Shown here piece by piece: positions 29,405 through 37,695 of a stretch of 37,695 nucleotides of DNA (positions are counted from its first letter, which is position 1; each line of letters starts with the position of its first letter). The DNA lies in NCBI GenBank assembly GCA_016288295.1, contig JAEEYV010000041.1, forward strand, positions 1-37,695, given 5' to 3'. The position numbers and the translations under genes were made by a program. Source of the DNA: Alphaproteobacteria bacterium (GTDB lineage Bacteria > Pseudomonadota > Alphaproteobacteria > RF32 > CAG-239). The notes beneath the pieces were generated by a model. That model did not search any database. It was not told the origin of the DNA and saw only the letters and a list, made by a program, of their open reading frames with translations.

Positions 29405-30291
29405 TGTTATGGTTCAAGAAAAAAAGCACAAAACCCGAAGTTCCTGCTCCTAAAACTGATGAGCGTTATCGCATATATTCGCCCAAATTATGGCCATATC
29501 GTTTTATTGGAAATCTTGTCCTATTATCAACGATTGCCGCTGCCACATTCGGCATTTTTGTAATAAAAACCAATCTTGTAGCTCAAAAACTTACTTCTTT
29601 TTCTGATTATTTTATTGAACTTACCACCAAAATGGGATTTACCGTAGATGACATTTTAGTTTATGGTCGCAAAAAAACTCCGCTTAATGAAATTAATAAT
29701 GTCATCAATCTTCACCGCGGCGACAACTTTTTCGATCCTGACATTCATCAGTTACGAACCGACTTAGAACAACTTCCTTGGGTAAAAACAGCTATTATAG
29801 AACGCCTATATTCCCCTAATGTTATTAAAATCAACTTAACCGAACGTGAAATTATTGCTATATGGCAAATCAAAAATCATTTTCACCCTGTAGATATTGA
29901 AGGCCGGGTAATTGATACCGAAAAGGTTCCACCTACCCCTCTTCTACTGATCATTGGTCACAAGGCTCCCGAACATTTACAAGAATTGATTGATGTCATC
30001 AAAACCGACGATGAATTATATTCTCGTATAAAAGCTGCAAATTTCATATCCGGACGCCGTTGGAACATTATTTTAGATAGCATTCAAGACGGCATAACCA
30101 TCAAACTTCCGGCAGAAGATCTCGATAAGGCGTGGAAGCGATTAATAAAATTAAATAAAACTCGTGGAATTCTTAAACGTAAATTAACCATCATTGATTT
30201 AAGATTCGAAAATAAGGTACTTGTAACCCCTAAAAAGGATTCTATAAAATCTAAACCTGAAGGGAATCAAGCGCAAGAACACGGAGTATAG
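29404..30291 (+). CDS. ftsQ: Cell division protein FtsQ (POTRA domain)
   Basis: TM segment plus POTRA/FtsQ region (LEQLPWVKTAIIERLYSPNVIKINLTEREIIAIW) between murB and ftsA. Confidence 0.9.
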   Translation: MLWFKKKSTKPEVPAPKTDERYRIYSPKLWPYRFIGNLVLLSTIAAATFGIFVIKTNLVAQKLTSFSDYFIELTTKMGFTVDDILVYGRKKTPLNEINNVINLHRGDNFFDPDIHQLRTDLEQLPWVKTAIIERLYSPNVIKINLTEREIIAIWQIKNHFHPVDIEGRVIDTEKVPPTPLLLIIGHKAPEHLQELIDVIKTDDELYSRIKAANFISGRRWNIILDSIQDGITIKLPAEDLDKAWKRLIKLNKTRGILKRKLTIIDLRFENKVLVTPKKDSIKSKPEGNQAQEHGV

Positions 30292-30305
30292 ATGGAGCTT
30301 TTAAA

Positions 30306-31568
30306 ATGAATTCTTTTAACCGACAAACCTTAATTGCAGCCTTGGACATCGGTTCATCCAAAGTATGTTGCATTATTGCCCGTGTCGGACGAGATCAAAA
30401 AATCACCATTGCCGGATACGGATACAATGCGTCAAAAGGCATAAAAAACGGCACAATCACTGACATCAAACAAGCAACTTTTTCAGTTTGTGATGCCGTC
30501 GAAGCAGCTGAACAGATGGCCAACGAACGTGTTGAACGCATAATTGTCAACATTTCCGGAAGCCGTGTTAAAAGTGCAACCAAACAAGCTACTATCAATC
30601 TCAACAAATCCAAACCGATTACAGAGCTTGAAATCAACAAAGTAATGGATAAAGGTATCAATAAAATCAATGTTGAAGACAATGAGTTGATTCACTGTCT
30701 ACAAACCGGATACAGACTTGATGGTGGCAAAGAAACTTCTGACCCTCGCAACTTGTTTGGCGAAACTTTATCTGTTGACGTACTTTTGGGAATGGTTCCT
30801 GAAATCATGTACCGCAATACCAAAACGGTTTTAGATAATTCTCACCTTGAAATTGCCGAAAAAGTTTTATCATCATACGCTTCAGGGCTTGCATGCCTGG
30901 TTGATGATGAAAAAGAACTCGGAGCCACTGTTATTGACATTGGTGGTGGCACAACAAGCATTGCCAGCTTCAATCACAAACACCCAGTATATTTTAGTTC
31001 CATCGGTGTCGGAGGCAACAATATAACTAATGATATTGCCTGGGGCTTAACCACATCTTTTGCTCATGCAGAACGTTTAAAAACTCTGCATGGATGTGCC
31101 TTCCTTACATCACAAGATCAAAACGAGACTATCAATGTTTATCCTGTTGGTGAAGAAGACGATAGCATGATCAAAAAAGTTCCAAAGTCTGAATTGATTG
31201 GCATTATTGCACCTCGTGTTGAAGAAATGTTCGAGCTCGTTGCTCAAAAACTGTCTGAAGTAAAAGATATTAATTCTCACCGCATCGTCCTTACTGGCGG
31301 TGGTAGCCAGCTGTTAGGTATTAGAGAAGTAGCTTCAATCATTCTTGATAAACAGGTTCGTCTCGGACGTCCCCGTAACATCGGCAATATTTTGGATATT
31401 TCTAACTATCCCGTCTTGCAATACCCTTCTTTCTCGACCGTAATCGGCTTATTGTTATTTGTGCTAAATTATACTGAGCGCAAACCGACAAAAATTATTT
31501 CTAAACCGATTAACACCGAGGGCGGGCGTTTTGCCAAAATTATGAATTGGTTAAAGCAAAATTTTTAA
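30306..31568 (+). CDS. ftsA: Cell division protein FtsA
   Basis: ALDIGSSKVCCIIA; TVIDIGGGTTSIASF; VLTGGGSQLLGI. Confidence 0.97.
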   Translation: MNSFNRQTLIAALDIGSSKVCCIIARVGRDQKITIAGYGYNASKGIKNGTITDIKQATFSVCDAVEAAEQMANERVERIIVNISGSRVKSATKQATINLNKSKPITELEINKVMDKGINKINVEDNELIHCLQTGYRLDGGKETSDPRNLFGETLSVDVLLGMVPEIMYRNTKTVLDNSHLEIAEKVLSSYASGLACLVDDEKELGATVIDIGGGTTSIASFNHKHPVYFSSIGVGGNNITNDIAWGLTTSFAHAERLKTLHGCAFLTSQDQNETINVYPVGEEDDSMIKKVPKSELIGIIAPRVEEMFELVAQKLSEVKDINSHRIVLTGGGSQLLGIREVASIILDKQVRLGRPRNIGNILDISNYPVLQYPSFSTVIGLLLFVLNYTERKPTKIISKPINTEGGRFAKIMNWLKQNF

Positions 31569-31646
31569 TTTTGGTAACTAAACCTTAAACACTTTTTCAT
31601 ATTATAACATCAATTGTTATCACTTTTATAAACGTGGAGTAAATCT

Positions 31647-33344
31647 ATGCCAGTTAAATTAGCTGTTCCGGAAACCAATATGATTACACTAAAACCCCGT
31701 ATTTCCGTAATCGGTGTCGGTGGTGGCGGTGGAAACGCCGTAAATAATATGATTGTTAAAAAACTTGAGGGCGTTGATTTTATCGTTGCCAATACTGATG
31801 CTCAAGCTTTGGAAAACTCAAAGTGTGACCGTCGAATCCAACTTGGTATTGAAACCACTCATGGTCTTGGTGCTGGTGCTTGTCCCGAAATTGGACGTGC
31901 TGCCGCTGAAGAAGCTCAGGCTGAAATTGAAAAAGAGCTTGAAGGCGCCAACATGGTATTTATCACTGCCGGTATGGGTGGCGGTACAGGATCTGGTGCG
32001 GCTCCGGTTGTTGCCCGTATAGCCAAACAAAAAGGTATTTTAACCATCGGCGTAATTACCAAACCGTTCCAATTTGAAGGCAAAAAACGTTCTGAAATAG
32101 CTGAAAAAGCCGTTGAAGAATTTATCTCAGCCGTTGATAGTATTATCATCATTCCTAACCAAAATCTTTTCCGTGTTGCCGATAAAACTACAACTTTGGC
32201 TGATGCTTTTATTCTGGCTGATAACGTTTTATACTCCGGCGTTCGTTCCATCACCGATTTAATGATGATGCCCGGTCTTATCAACCTTGATTTTGCTGAC
32301 ATCAAAAGCATCATGCAAGACAAAGGCAAAGCCATTATGGGTACAGGCGAAGCTGAGGGTGAAGGCCGAGCTTTGCAAGCTGCCGAACAGGCTCTATCGA
32401 ATCCATTACTTGACAACAGCAATATGACCGGTGCAAAAGGCGTCTTAATTAACATTACCGGTGGTAACGACTTAACCTTGTTCGAAATTGACGAAGCCGC
32501 AAACCGTATTAAAGAAGAAGTTGACGAAGATGCCAACATTATTTTTGGTTCAAGTTTTGACGATTCGCTTAACGGCAAAATCAGAGTATCAATTGTTGCA
32601 ACCGGTATTGACAACGCCCGTGTTGCCAAACTCAAACCGACAGCTCCTATTCATACCGACTACTTGGCTGAAAGTTATTCTGCTAGCGACAATACCCCCA
32701 ATACTCCTAGCGATGAGCTGGATTCAAACTTAGCCAAATTTGCTGCCAACATAACCCCGGAAAGCATTGTTAAAGAAGAGACTGTTGAAGAAGATAATTC
32801 TTACGCAGAACCTGTTATCGAAACAGCTCCGGAAGAAACTGTTGATGAGCAGCAAGCTCCTATTGCAATTATTGATGATCTTGCTGAATCATCCAACATA
32901 GAAAATGCAGACGACAACAATTCAACTGTCATTAATGAAATCCCGCAGGCTTCATCATTGTTTAGTGCCGTAATCAACAAAACTGAACATAATGATATCG
33001 ATTCGCAACTTGAAAGTGCACTATCCGCTCAAAATAACAGCTTTTCTTCCAAAAATGCTCCTAAATTCACTGAGGAAGAACCGGAATTGTTTGCCAACAA
33101 TCCACAAGTTTTCAACGCAGCTCCCAAAGTAGATGAGAGCGAAAAATTGATTGTAAACGAAACTAAAGAGTACACTCCGACTTTGATTGAGCGTTTCACC
33201 GGTTTTTCAATTGCCAAACGCAACCTCAAGAAAAAGATGGAACAAGAGCGCCACTACCAAGAACCGGTAACACCGGCTTTAGCAGGTAACGATGACGACG
33301 ATAACAATAATCTTGATATTCCGTCATTCTTAAGACGCAAATAA
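31647..33344 (+). CDS. ftsZ: Cell division GTPase FtsZ with long acidic C-terminal linker
   Basis: [13 protein letters not shown] tubulin signature; C-terminal peptide DIPSFLRRK. Confidence 0.98.
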   Translation: MPVKLAVPETNMITLKPRISVIGVGGGGGNAVNNMIVKKLEGVDFIVANTDAQALENSKCDRRIQLGIETTHGLGAGACPEIGRAAAEEAQAEIEKELEGANMVFITAGMGGGTGSGAAPVVARIAKQKGILTIGVITKPFQFEGKKRSEIAEKAVEEFISAVDSIIIIPNQNLFRVADKTTTLADAFILADNVLYSGVRSITDLMMMPGLINLDFADIKSIMQDKGKAIMGTGEAEGEGRALQAAEQALSNPLLDNSNMTGAKGVLINITGGNDLTLFEIDEAANRIKEEVDEDANIIFGSSFDDSLNGKIRVSIVATGIDNARVAKLKPTAPIHTDYLAESYSASDNTPNTPSDELDSNLAKFAANITPESIVKEETVEEDNSYAEPVIETAPEETVDEQQAPIAIIDDLAESSNIENADDNNSTVINEIPQASSLFSAVINKTEHNDIDSQLESALSAQNNSFSSKNAPKFTEEEPELFANNPQVFNAAPKVDESEKLIVNETKEYTPTLIERFTGFSIAKRNLKKKMEQERHYQEPVTPALAGNDDDDNNNLDIPSFLRRK

Positions 33345-33356
33345 GCTATAACACAC

Positions 33357-33386
33357 AAAAAAGCCGTTCTAACGAACGGCTTTTTT
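33357..33386. terminator. Bidirectional terminator between convergent ftsZ and tig
   Basis: AAAAAAGCCGTTCtaacGAACGGCTTTTTT. Confidence 0.9.
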
Positions 33387-33399
33387 CATAATCCAAGCA

Positions 33400-34722
33400 T
33401 TAGTCTTCAAACTTATAAAGTTCTTCAACCGAAACTTTTTTCTCACTTACTGAAGCCTGGCTCAAAACATGGTCGATTAACTTTTCCTCCATAACCGGAG
33501 CTTTCAAAGCCTCAACCGCTTTAGCATTTTTCATATAATAATCCAAAACAACTTTTTCTTGTCCCGGATATTTTTTTGCTTCATTCATAATTGCGGCATT
33601 CAAATCTTCTGGCATCAACTTAATTTTAGCAACTTCGCCGGCTTCCGAAAGCAACAAACCTAACTTGACACGACGAGTTGCAATCTTTTTATACTCATCC
33701 ATTAACTCTTTTTCAGGAGTATTTTTCTCGTGTTCATCAAGTTGATTATGCTTTTTAGCATGCTCATATTGTTCAGTAATAGCCTTAAACTCAGCTTCGA
33801 CCATACCGGCAGGAACATCAAAGCTATAAGCCTTATCCAACTCATCTAAGAGTTGACGTTTTAATTTTAATTTAGAAGCATGCTCGTAATCCTCAGAAAT
33901 ACGTTTTCTAATATTTTCTTTTAATGAAGCCAAATCTTTTTCACCGACAGATTTAGCAAACTCATCATTAATTTCGATTTCTTTTGGTTGGCGAATAGCC
34001 TTTACTTCAACAGCAAACACAGCATCTTTGCCGGCCAGATTTTTAGCATGATAATTTTCCGGGAATTTAACTTTTACATCAACTTTATCACCGGCTTTAG
34101 CACCTATCAGCTGATCTTCAAAGCCCGGAATAAATGCGCCTGATCCAAGCTCGAGAGGATATCCTTCGCCTTTTCCGCCTTGGAATTCTTCGCCGTCGAC
34201 CTTACCTACAAAGTCAATAACAACGCTATCGCCTTTCTTGGCAGCATATGCATTGTCCTCAACCTTAACGGTTTCTCTGCGAGAATGAACTATGTAGTCC
34301 AAAGCCTTTTTGATTTCGCTCTCTGGCACATCTGCGGTCAGCTTTTCAATTTTAACTTTAGAAAAGTCGCCAATCTTAATTTCCGGCATCAATTCTGCAG
34401 TCATTTCAAATTCAATATCTTTTCCATCTTCAAATTTATTGATTTTAACATTTGGTTGCATGGCCAAACGGAGCTTATTTTCCTTAATAACTGCATTTAC
34501 TGCATCACTTACGACCTCATCCAAAGCCTCGCCCAAAACAGATGCGCGATACTTTTGTTTCAACATATCTTTCGGCGCTTTACCAGGTCTAAAACCTGGG
34601 ATTTTGGTTGTTTTAGCAATATGATCCAATTTAGCGTCAACTTTTTTCTCAAATTCTGCATTTTCAATGGTTACATTATATTTCTTCTGTAAACCTTCAG
34701 CTTTTAATTCTTTAGTTTTCAT
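33400..34722 (-). CDS. tig: Trigger factor (ribosome-associated chaperone/PPIase)
   Basis: IPGFRPGKAPKDMLKQKYRASVLGEALDEV ribosome-binding region; FKBP-type domain. Start at MKTKELK. Confidence 0.96.
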   Translation of the reverse strand: MKTKELKAEGLQKKYNVTIENAEFEKKVDAKLDHIAKTTKIPGFRPGKAPKDMLKQKYRASVLGEALDEVVSDAVNAVIKENKLRLAMQPNVKINKFEDGKDIEFEMTAELMPEIKIGDFSKVKIEKLTADVPESEIKKALDYIVHSRRETVKVEDNAYAAKKGDSVVIDFVGKVDGEEFQGGKGEGYPLELGSGAFIPGFEDQLIGAKAGDKVDVKVKFPENYHAKNLAGKDAVFAVEVKAIRQPKEIEINDEFAKSVGEKDLASLKENIRKRISEDYEHASKLKLKRQLLDELDKAYSFDVPAGMVEAEFKAITEQYEHAKKHNQLDEHEKNTPEKELMDEYKKIATRRVKLGLLLSEAGEVAKIKLMPEDLNAAIMNEAKKYPGQEKVVLDYYMKNAKAVEALKAPVMEEKLIDHVLSQASVSEKKVSVEELYKFED

Positions 34723-34756
34723 TTTTTTATTCTCTTTCCTGTTGAAACACAAAGAT

Positions 34757-34841
34757 TGGTGCGGGCGAAGGGACTTGAACCCCCATGACTTTCGCCATCA
34801 GATCCTAAGTCTGACGTGTCTACCAATTTCACCACGCCCGC
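34757..34841 (-). tRNA. tRNA-Leu (anticodon UAG), CCA encoded
   Basis: Acceptor GCGGGCG/CGCCCGC; anticodon arm TCAGA-CTTAGGA-TCTGA; long variable arm; T arm GGGGGTTCAAGTCCC; 3' ACCA. Confidence 0.95.
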
Positions 34842-34898
34842 ACAAATGTACAGGCATAGTACTCATTTTTTGATATAAATCAAGCCCTAAAAATAAAA

Positions 34899-34931
34899 AA
34901 GTGGATTAAAGACTTAAATTTTAGTCCACTT
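34899..34931 (-). terminator. Predicted intrinsic terminator downstream of cstA
   Basis: Minus strand AAGTGGAcTAAA...TTTAaTCCACTT followed by TTTTATTTTT. Confidence 0.7.
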
Positions 34932-35062
34932 CGATTTGCAAATTTAACCTATAGTTCCATTCCAAAATCTATTTTGTTAGTCTTATTTTGAGATTGTTGC
35001 TGAAATTGTTCCTTTATGGAAGTTGATATTGTAGACTTGTTAAAAGAACAAAATTCTAATAT

Positions 35063-36466
35063 CTAGTAAGCTACTTTTCTGCATTTGAAGAAGTATAAAA
35101 CAACAATTATTGCTGTCAAAACCAAACCAAAACAAATTGATTGTTCAATCGGCAACCCAAGCAAAATCGGTGCATAGCCTAAATATGTCGCACAAACAGA
35201 AGTAATGAATATAGCAGGAATCATGGCAATCATCTCGTTCTTGTGATGCTCACGCAAATAAAATGCTCCAACCCAGAGCATAATGCTTGCCAAAAGCTGG
35301 TTCGCCCAACCGAAATACACCCAAATTTTATTCAAGTCGATAAAAGCCATCGCTGTGGCAACACCGAGAATTATTGCACTCAATAACAATCTGTTTTTAA
35401 GTTTTTTCTGGTCAGATTTTAAGAAGTCCGCACAAGAAAGCCTGGCCGAGCGCAGAGCCGTGTCGCCGGTTGTAATAGCCAGGAAAATAACCGATAAGAC
35501 GGCAAGCGATCCGCCCCATTGTCCTAAAAATCCTTTTGAAATTTCCGAAACAACAGCTCCCGCATTGCCTGTTGCCCCCAAAGCTTCGTTTAGGCCGGCA
35601 GTTCCGTTATAAAATGCAATCCCGAGTGTTGCCCAAATAAGCGCAATAAATCCCTCGGTTATCATAGCACCATAAAAAACCGGTCGAGCATATTTTTCGT
35701 TGGTAATGCATCTTGCCATCATCGGGGATTGCGTGGAGTGAAATCCGCTCAAAGCACCGCAGGCAATGGTGATAAACATTAGTGGAAATATGGGTTTCTC
35801 GCCGGGATTTTGGTTTATAACCGACAAGTCGTGATAAAAATCTATTCCTTTGCCAAACAAAACTATCAGCAGCAAAAAGGTAGAGATAATCAAACAAGCG
35901 CCAAAAATGGGATAAAAACGACCGATAATCTTGTCAATCGGCAATAATGTTGCCAAGAAATAATATCCGAAAATTATCCCGAGCCAAGCCACAAAAGGCA
36001 AACCGGTAGCACTTTCGAGCATATGTGCCGGAGTTTGCGCAAAAATAGAGCCTATTAAAACAAGCAGAAAAACCAATAAAAAAATGAAAAAATAGTGGAA
36101 TTTATCGCCCAAATATTTTTTTACAAACGCAACAATGGTAGAGCCTTTGTTCCGCATAGACAGTGTGCCTGAGAGCATATCATGCACGCCGCCGGCAAAA
36201 ATTGAGCCGAATACAATCCACAAAAGACATACAGGACCATATAATGCCCCCAAAATAGCCCCGAAAACAGGACCAAGTCCGGCAATGTTCAAAAATTGTA
36301 TCAAAAAGATTTTAGTCGGCTTTAGTGGAACAAAATCAATTCCGTCGGTCATTGTAACGGCAGGAGTTTTGTTTGCTGGGTTTATATCCAAAATTTTTTC
36401 TACTACGACGCCATAAATAAAATATCCGCCGATGAGCATTGCACTTGCTAACAAAAATAAAATCAT
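35063..36466 (-). CDS. cstA: CstA-family carbon starvation / pyruvate-peptide transporter (short form)
   Basis: 467 aa; FLNIAGLGPVFGAILGALYGPVCLLWIVFGSIFAGGVHDMLSG; GFHSTQSPMMARC. Confidence 0.92.
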   Translation of the reverse strand: MILFLLASAMLIGGYFIYGVVVEKILDINPANKTPAVTMTDGIDFVPLKPTKIFLIQFLNIAGLGPVFGAILGALYGPVCLLWIVFGSIFAGGVHDMLSGTLSMRNKGSTIVAFVKKYLGDKFHYFFIFLLVFLLVLIGSIFAQTPAHMLESATGLPFVAWLGIIFGYYFLATLLPIDKIIGRFYPIFGACLIISTFLLLIVLFGKGIDFYHDLSVINQNPGEKPIFPLMFITIACGALSGFHSTQSPMMARCITNEKYARPVFYGAMITEGFIALIWATLGIAFYNGTAGLNEALGATGNAGAVVSEISKGFLGQWGGSLAVLSVIFLAITTGDTALRSARLSCADFLKSDQKKLKNRLLLSAIILGVATAMAFIDLNKIWVYFGWANQLLASIMLWVGAFYLREHHKNEMIAMIPAIFITSVCATYLGYAPILLGLPIEQSICFGLVLTAIIVVLYFFKCRKVAY

Positions 36467-36598
36467 AATTCAATTCTCCTGCTTTTGAATGCTATATTTT
36501 TTTTGCTGTTTTTTCAACAGATAAATTTGCTTGCCAAATTGCAATAAATATGTTTTTATCCGCTTAAATTTTGCAATAAATACAAATTGGGTTTAGAT

Positions 36599-37695
36599 AT
36601 GGCTAATAAAATCAATCCTCGCAAAACTTTTGCGATTATTTCACACCCGGATGCCGGTAAAACCACTTTGACCGAAAAGCTCCTTCTTTTCGGCGGTGCT
36701 ATTCAACAAGCCGGTGCTGTCAAAGCCCGTGGCGAAAATCGACATGCCCGCTCCGACTGGATGAAAGTTGAGCAGGAACGCGGTATTTCCGTCGCCTCAT
36801 CAGTAATGAACTTTGAATATAAAGATATTACATTCAATCTTTTGGATACCCCCGGACACGAGGACTTTTCCGAAGACACCTACCGTGTCCTCACTGCTGT
36901 CGATTCGGCCGTTATGGTTATTGACTCTGCAAAAGGTATTGAAACCCAAACCAAAAAGCTTTTTGAAGTCTGTCGTTTGCGTAATGTTCCGATTATTACC
37001 TTCATCAACAAACTCGACCGCGAAGGCAGAGATCCGTTTGAACTGCTCGACGACATTGAAAAGACACTTGCTTTAGACGTTACCCCTGCCAGCTGGCCAA
37101 TCGGTATGGGCAAAGATTTTCTCGGTTGCTATGACTTGATAAACGACCAACTTATCTTGATGAACAAAACCGGCGATAAATCACAAATCAATGCCACTAT
37201 TGAAACCTGTAAAGGCTTAGACGACGAAAAACTGGATAAGCTGCTGCCTCAGCACGCCGTATCCAAATTGCGTGAAGACGTTGAGATGGTGCGTGAACTC
37301 TGTCCCTCCTTTGACAAACAGGCTTATCTTGACGGTGCATTAACGCCGGTATTTTTCGGTTCTGCCATCAACAACTTTGGTGTTAAAGAAGTGCTTGAAG
37401 GTTTGCACGAACTGGCGCCTCAGCCATTGCCCCGACCTGCGGTTGAACGTTCAGTCAACCCCGATGAAAACAAAGTTACCGGCTTTGTATTTAAGATTCA
37501 GGCCAATATGGACCCCAAACACCGTGACCGCATTGCCTTCATGCGTATATGCTCCGGACATTTCAAACGTGGCATGACCTTAACTCAGGTTCGTGACGGC
37601 AAACCGCTCAAAGTTGCCACTCCGGTCATGTTCTTGGCGCAAGAACGTGAATTGGCCGAAGACGCCTTTGCCGGCGACATTATCGACATTCCCAA
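36599..37695 (+). CDS. prfC: Peptide chain release factor 3, truncated by the window end
   Basis: [61 protein letters not shown]; open to the end of the window. Confidence 0.95.
   Translation, partial: MANKINPRKTFAIISHPDAGKTTLTEKLLLFGGAIQQAGAVKARGENRHARSDWMKVEQERGISVASSVMNFEYKDITFNLLDTPGHEDFSEDTYRVLTAVDSAVMVIDSAKGIETQTKKLFEVCRLRNVPIITFINKLDREGRDPFELLDDIEKTLALDVTPASWPIGMGKDFLGCYDLINDQLILMNKTGDKSQINATIETCKGLDDEKLDKLLPQHAVSKLREDVEMVRELCPSFDKQAYLDGALTPVFFGSAINNFGVKEVLEGLHELAPQPLPRPAVERSVNPDENKVTGFVFKIQANMDPKHRDRIAFMRICSGHFKRGMTLTQVRDGKPLKVATPVMFLAQERELAEDAFAGDIIDIP

Noticed and set aside
31916-32635. 239-aa minus-strand ORF antisense to ftsZ
   Set aside because: Shadow ORF opposite highly conserved FtsZ codons; composition (Ser/Ile/Leu-rich) typical of antisense translation.
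34757-34841. tRNA-Leu as an integration site
   Set aside because: No integrase or duplicated tRNA 3' end seen nearby; flanked by tig and cstA.
36813-37577. Short ORFs within the prfC region
   Set aside because: Alternative frames of the open RF3 reading frame, which is absent from the track only because it has no stop in the window.

Overview
This 37.7 kb AT-rich window looks like the chromosome of an anaerobic or microaerophilic alphaproteobacterium. That lineage is inferred from the rluD-rpoH pairing, the xseB-ispA pair, an alphaproteobacterial-style FtsZ ending in DIPSFLRRK, and a PFOR. No database search was run. Recognisable housekeeping content: nifJ/PFOR; a trmN6-like methyltransferase; rluD and rpoH; xseB and ispA; a three-gene RND efflux operon; a reduced dcw cluster (mraY-ftsW-murG-murB-ftsQ-ftsA-ftsZ); tig; tRNA-Leu(UAG); cstA; and a truncated prfC. 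The parts most worth follow-up are: (1) a compact four-gene operon at 10.2-15.8 kb joining a VirD4/TraG-like coupling ATPase to two homologous membrane proteins and an orphan soluble protein, with no other T4SS genes in view; (2) a duplicated membrane-protein module at 0-1.5 kb with matching promoters, lying between ~119-bp direct repeats that contain palindromic elements; (3) a GGDEF-like protein that has lost its catalytic motif, encoded directly downstream of rpoH; (4) a dcw cluster lacking murC, murD and ddl, with genes joined almost without gaps; (5) a 37-codon in-frame open extension after the cstA stop. No CRISPR array, rRNA, transposase or prophage was seen.
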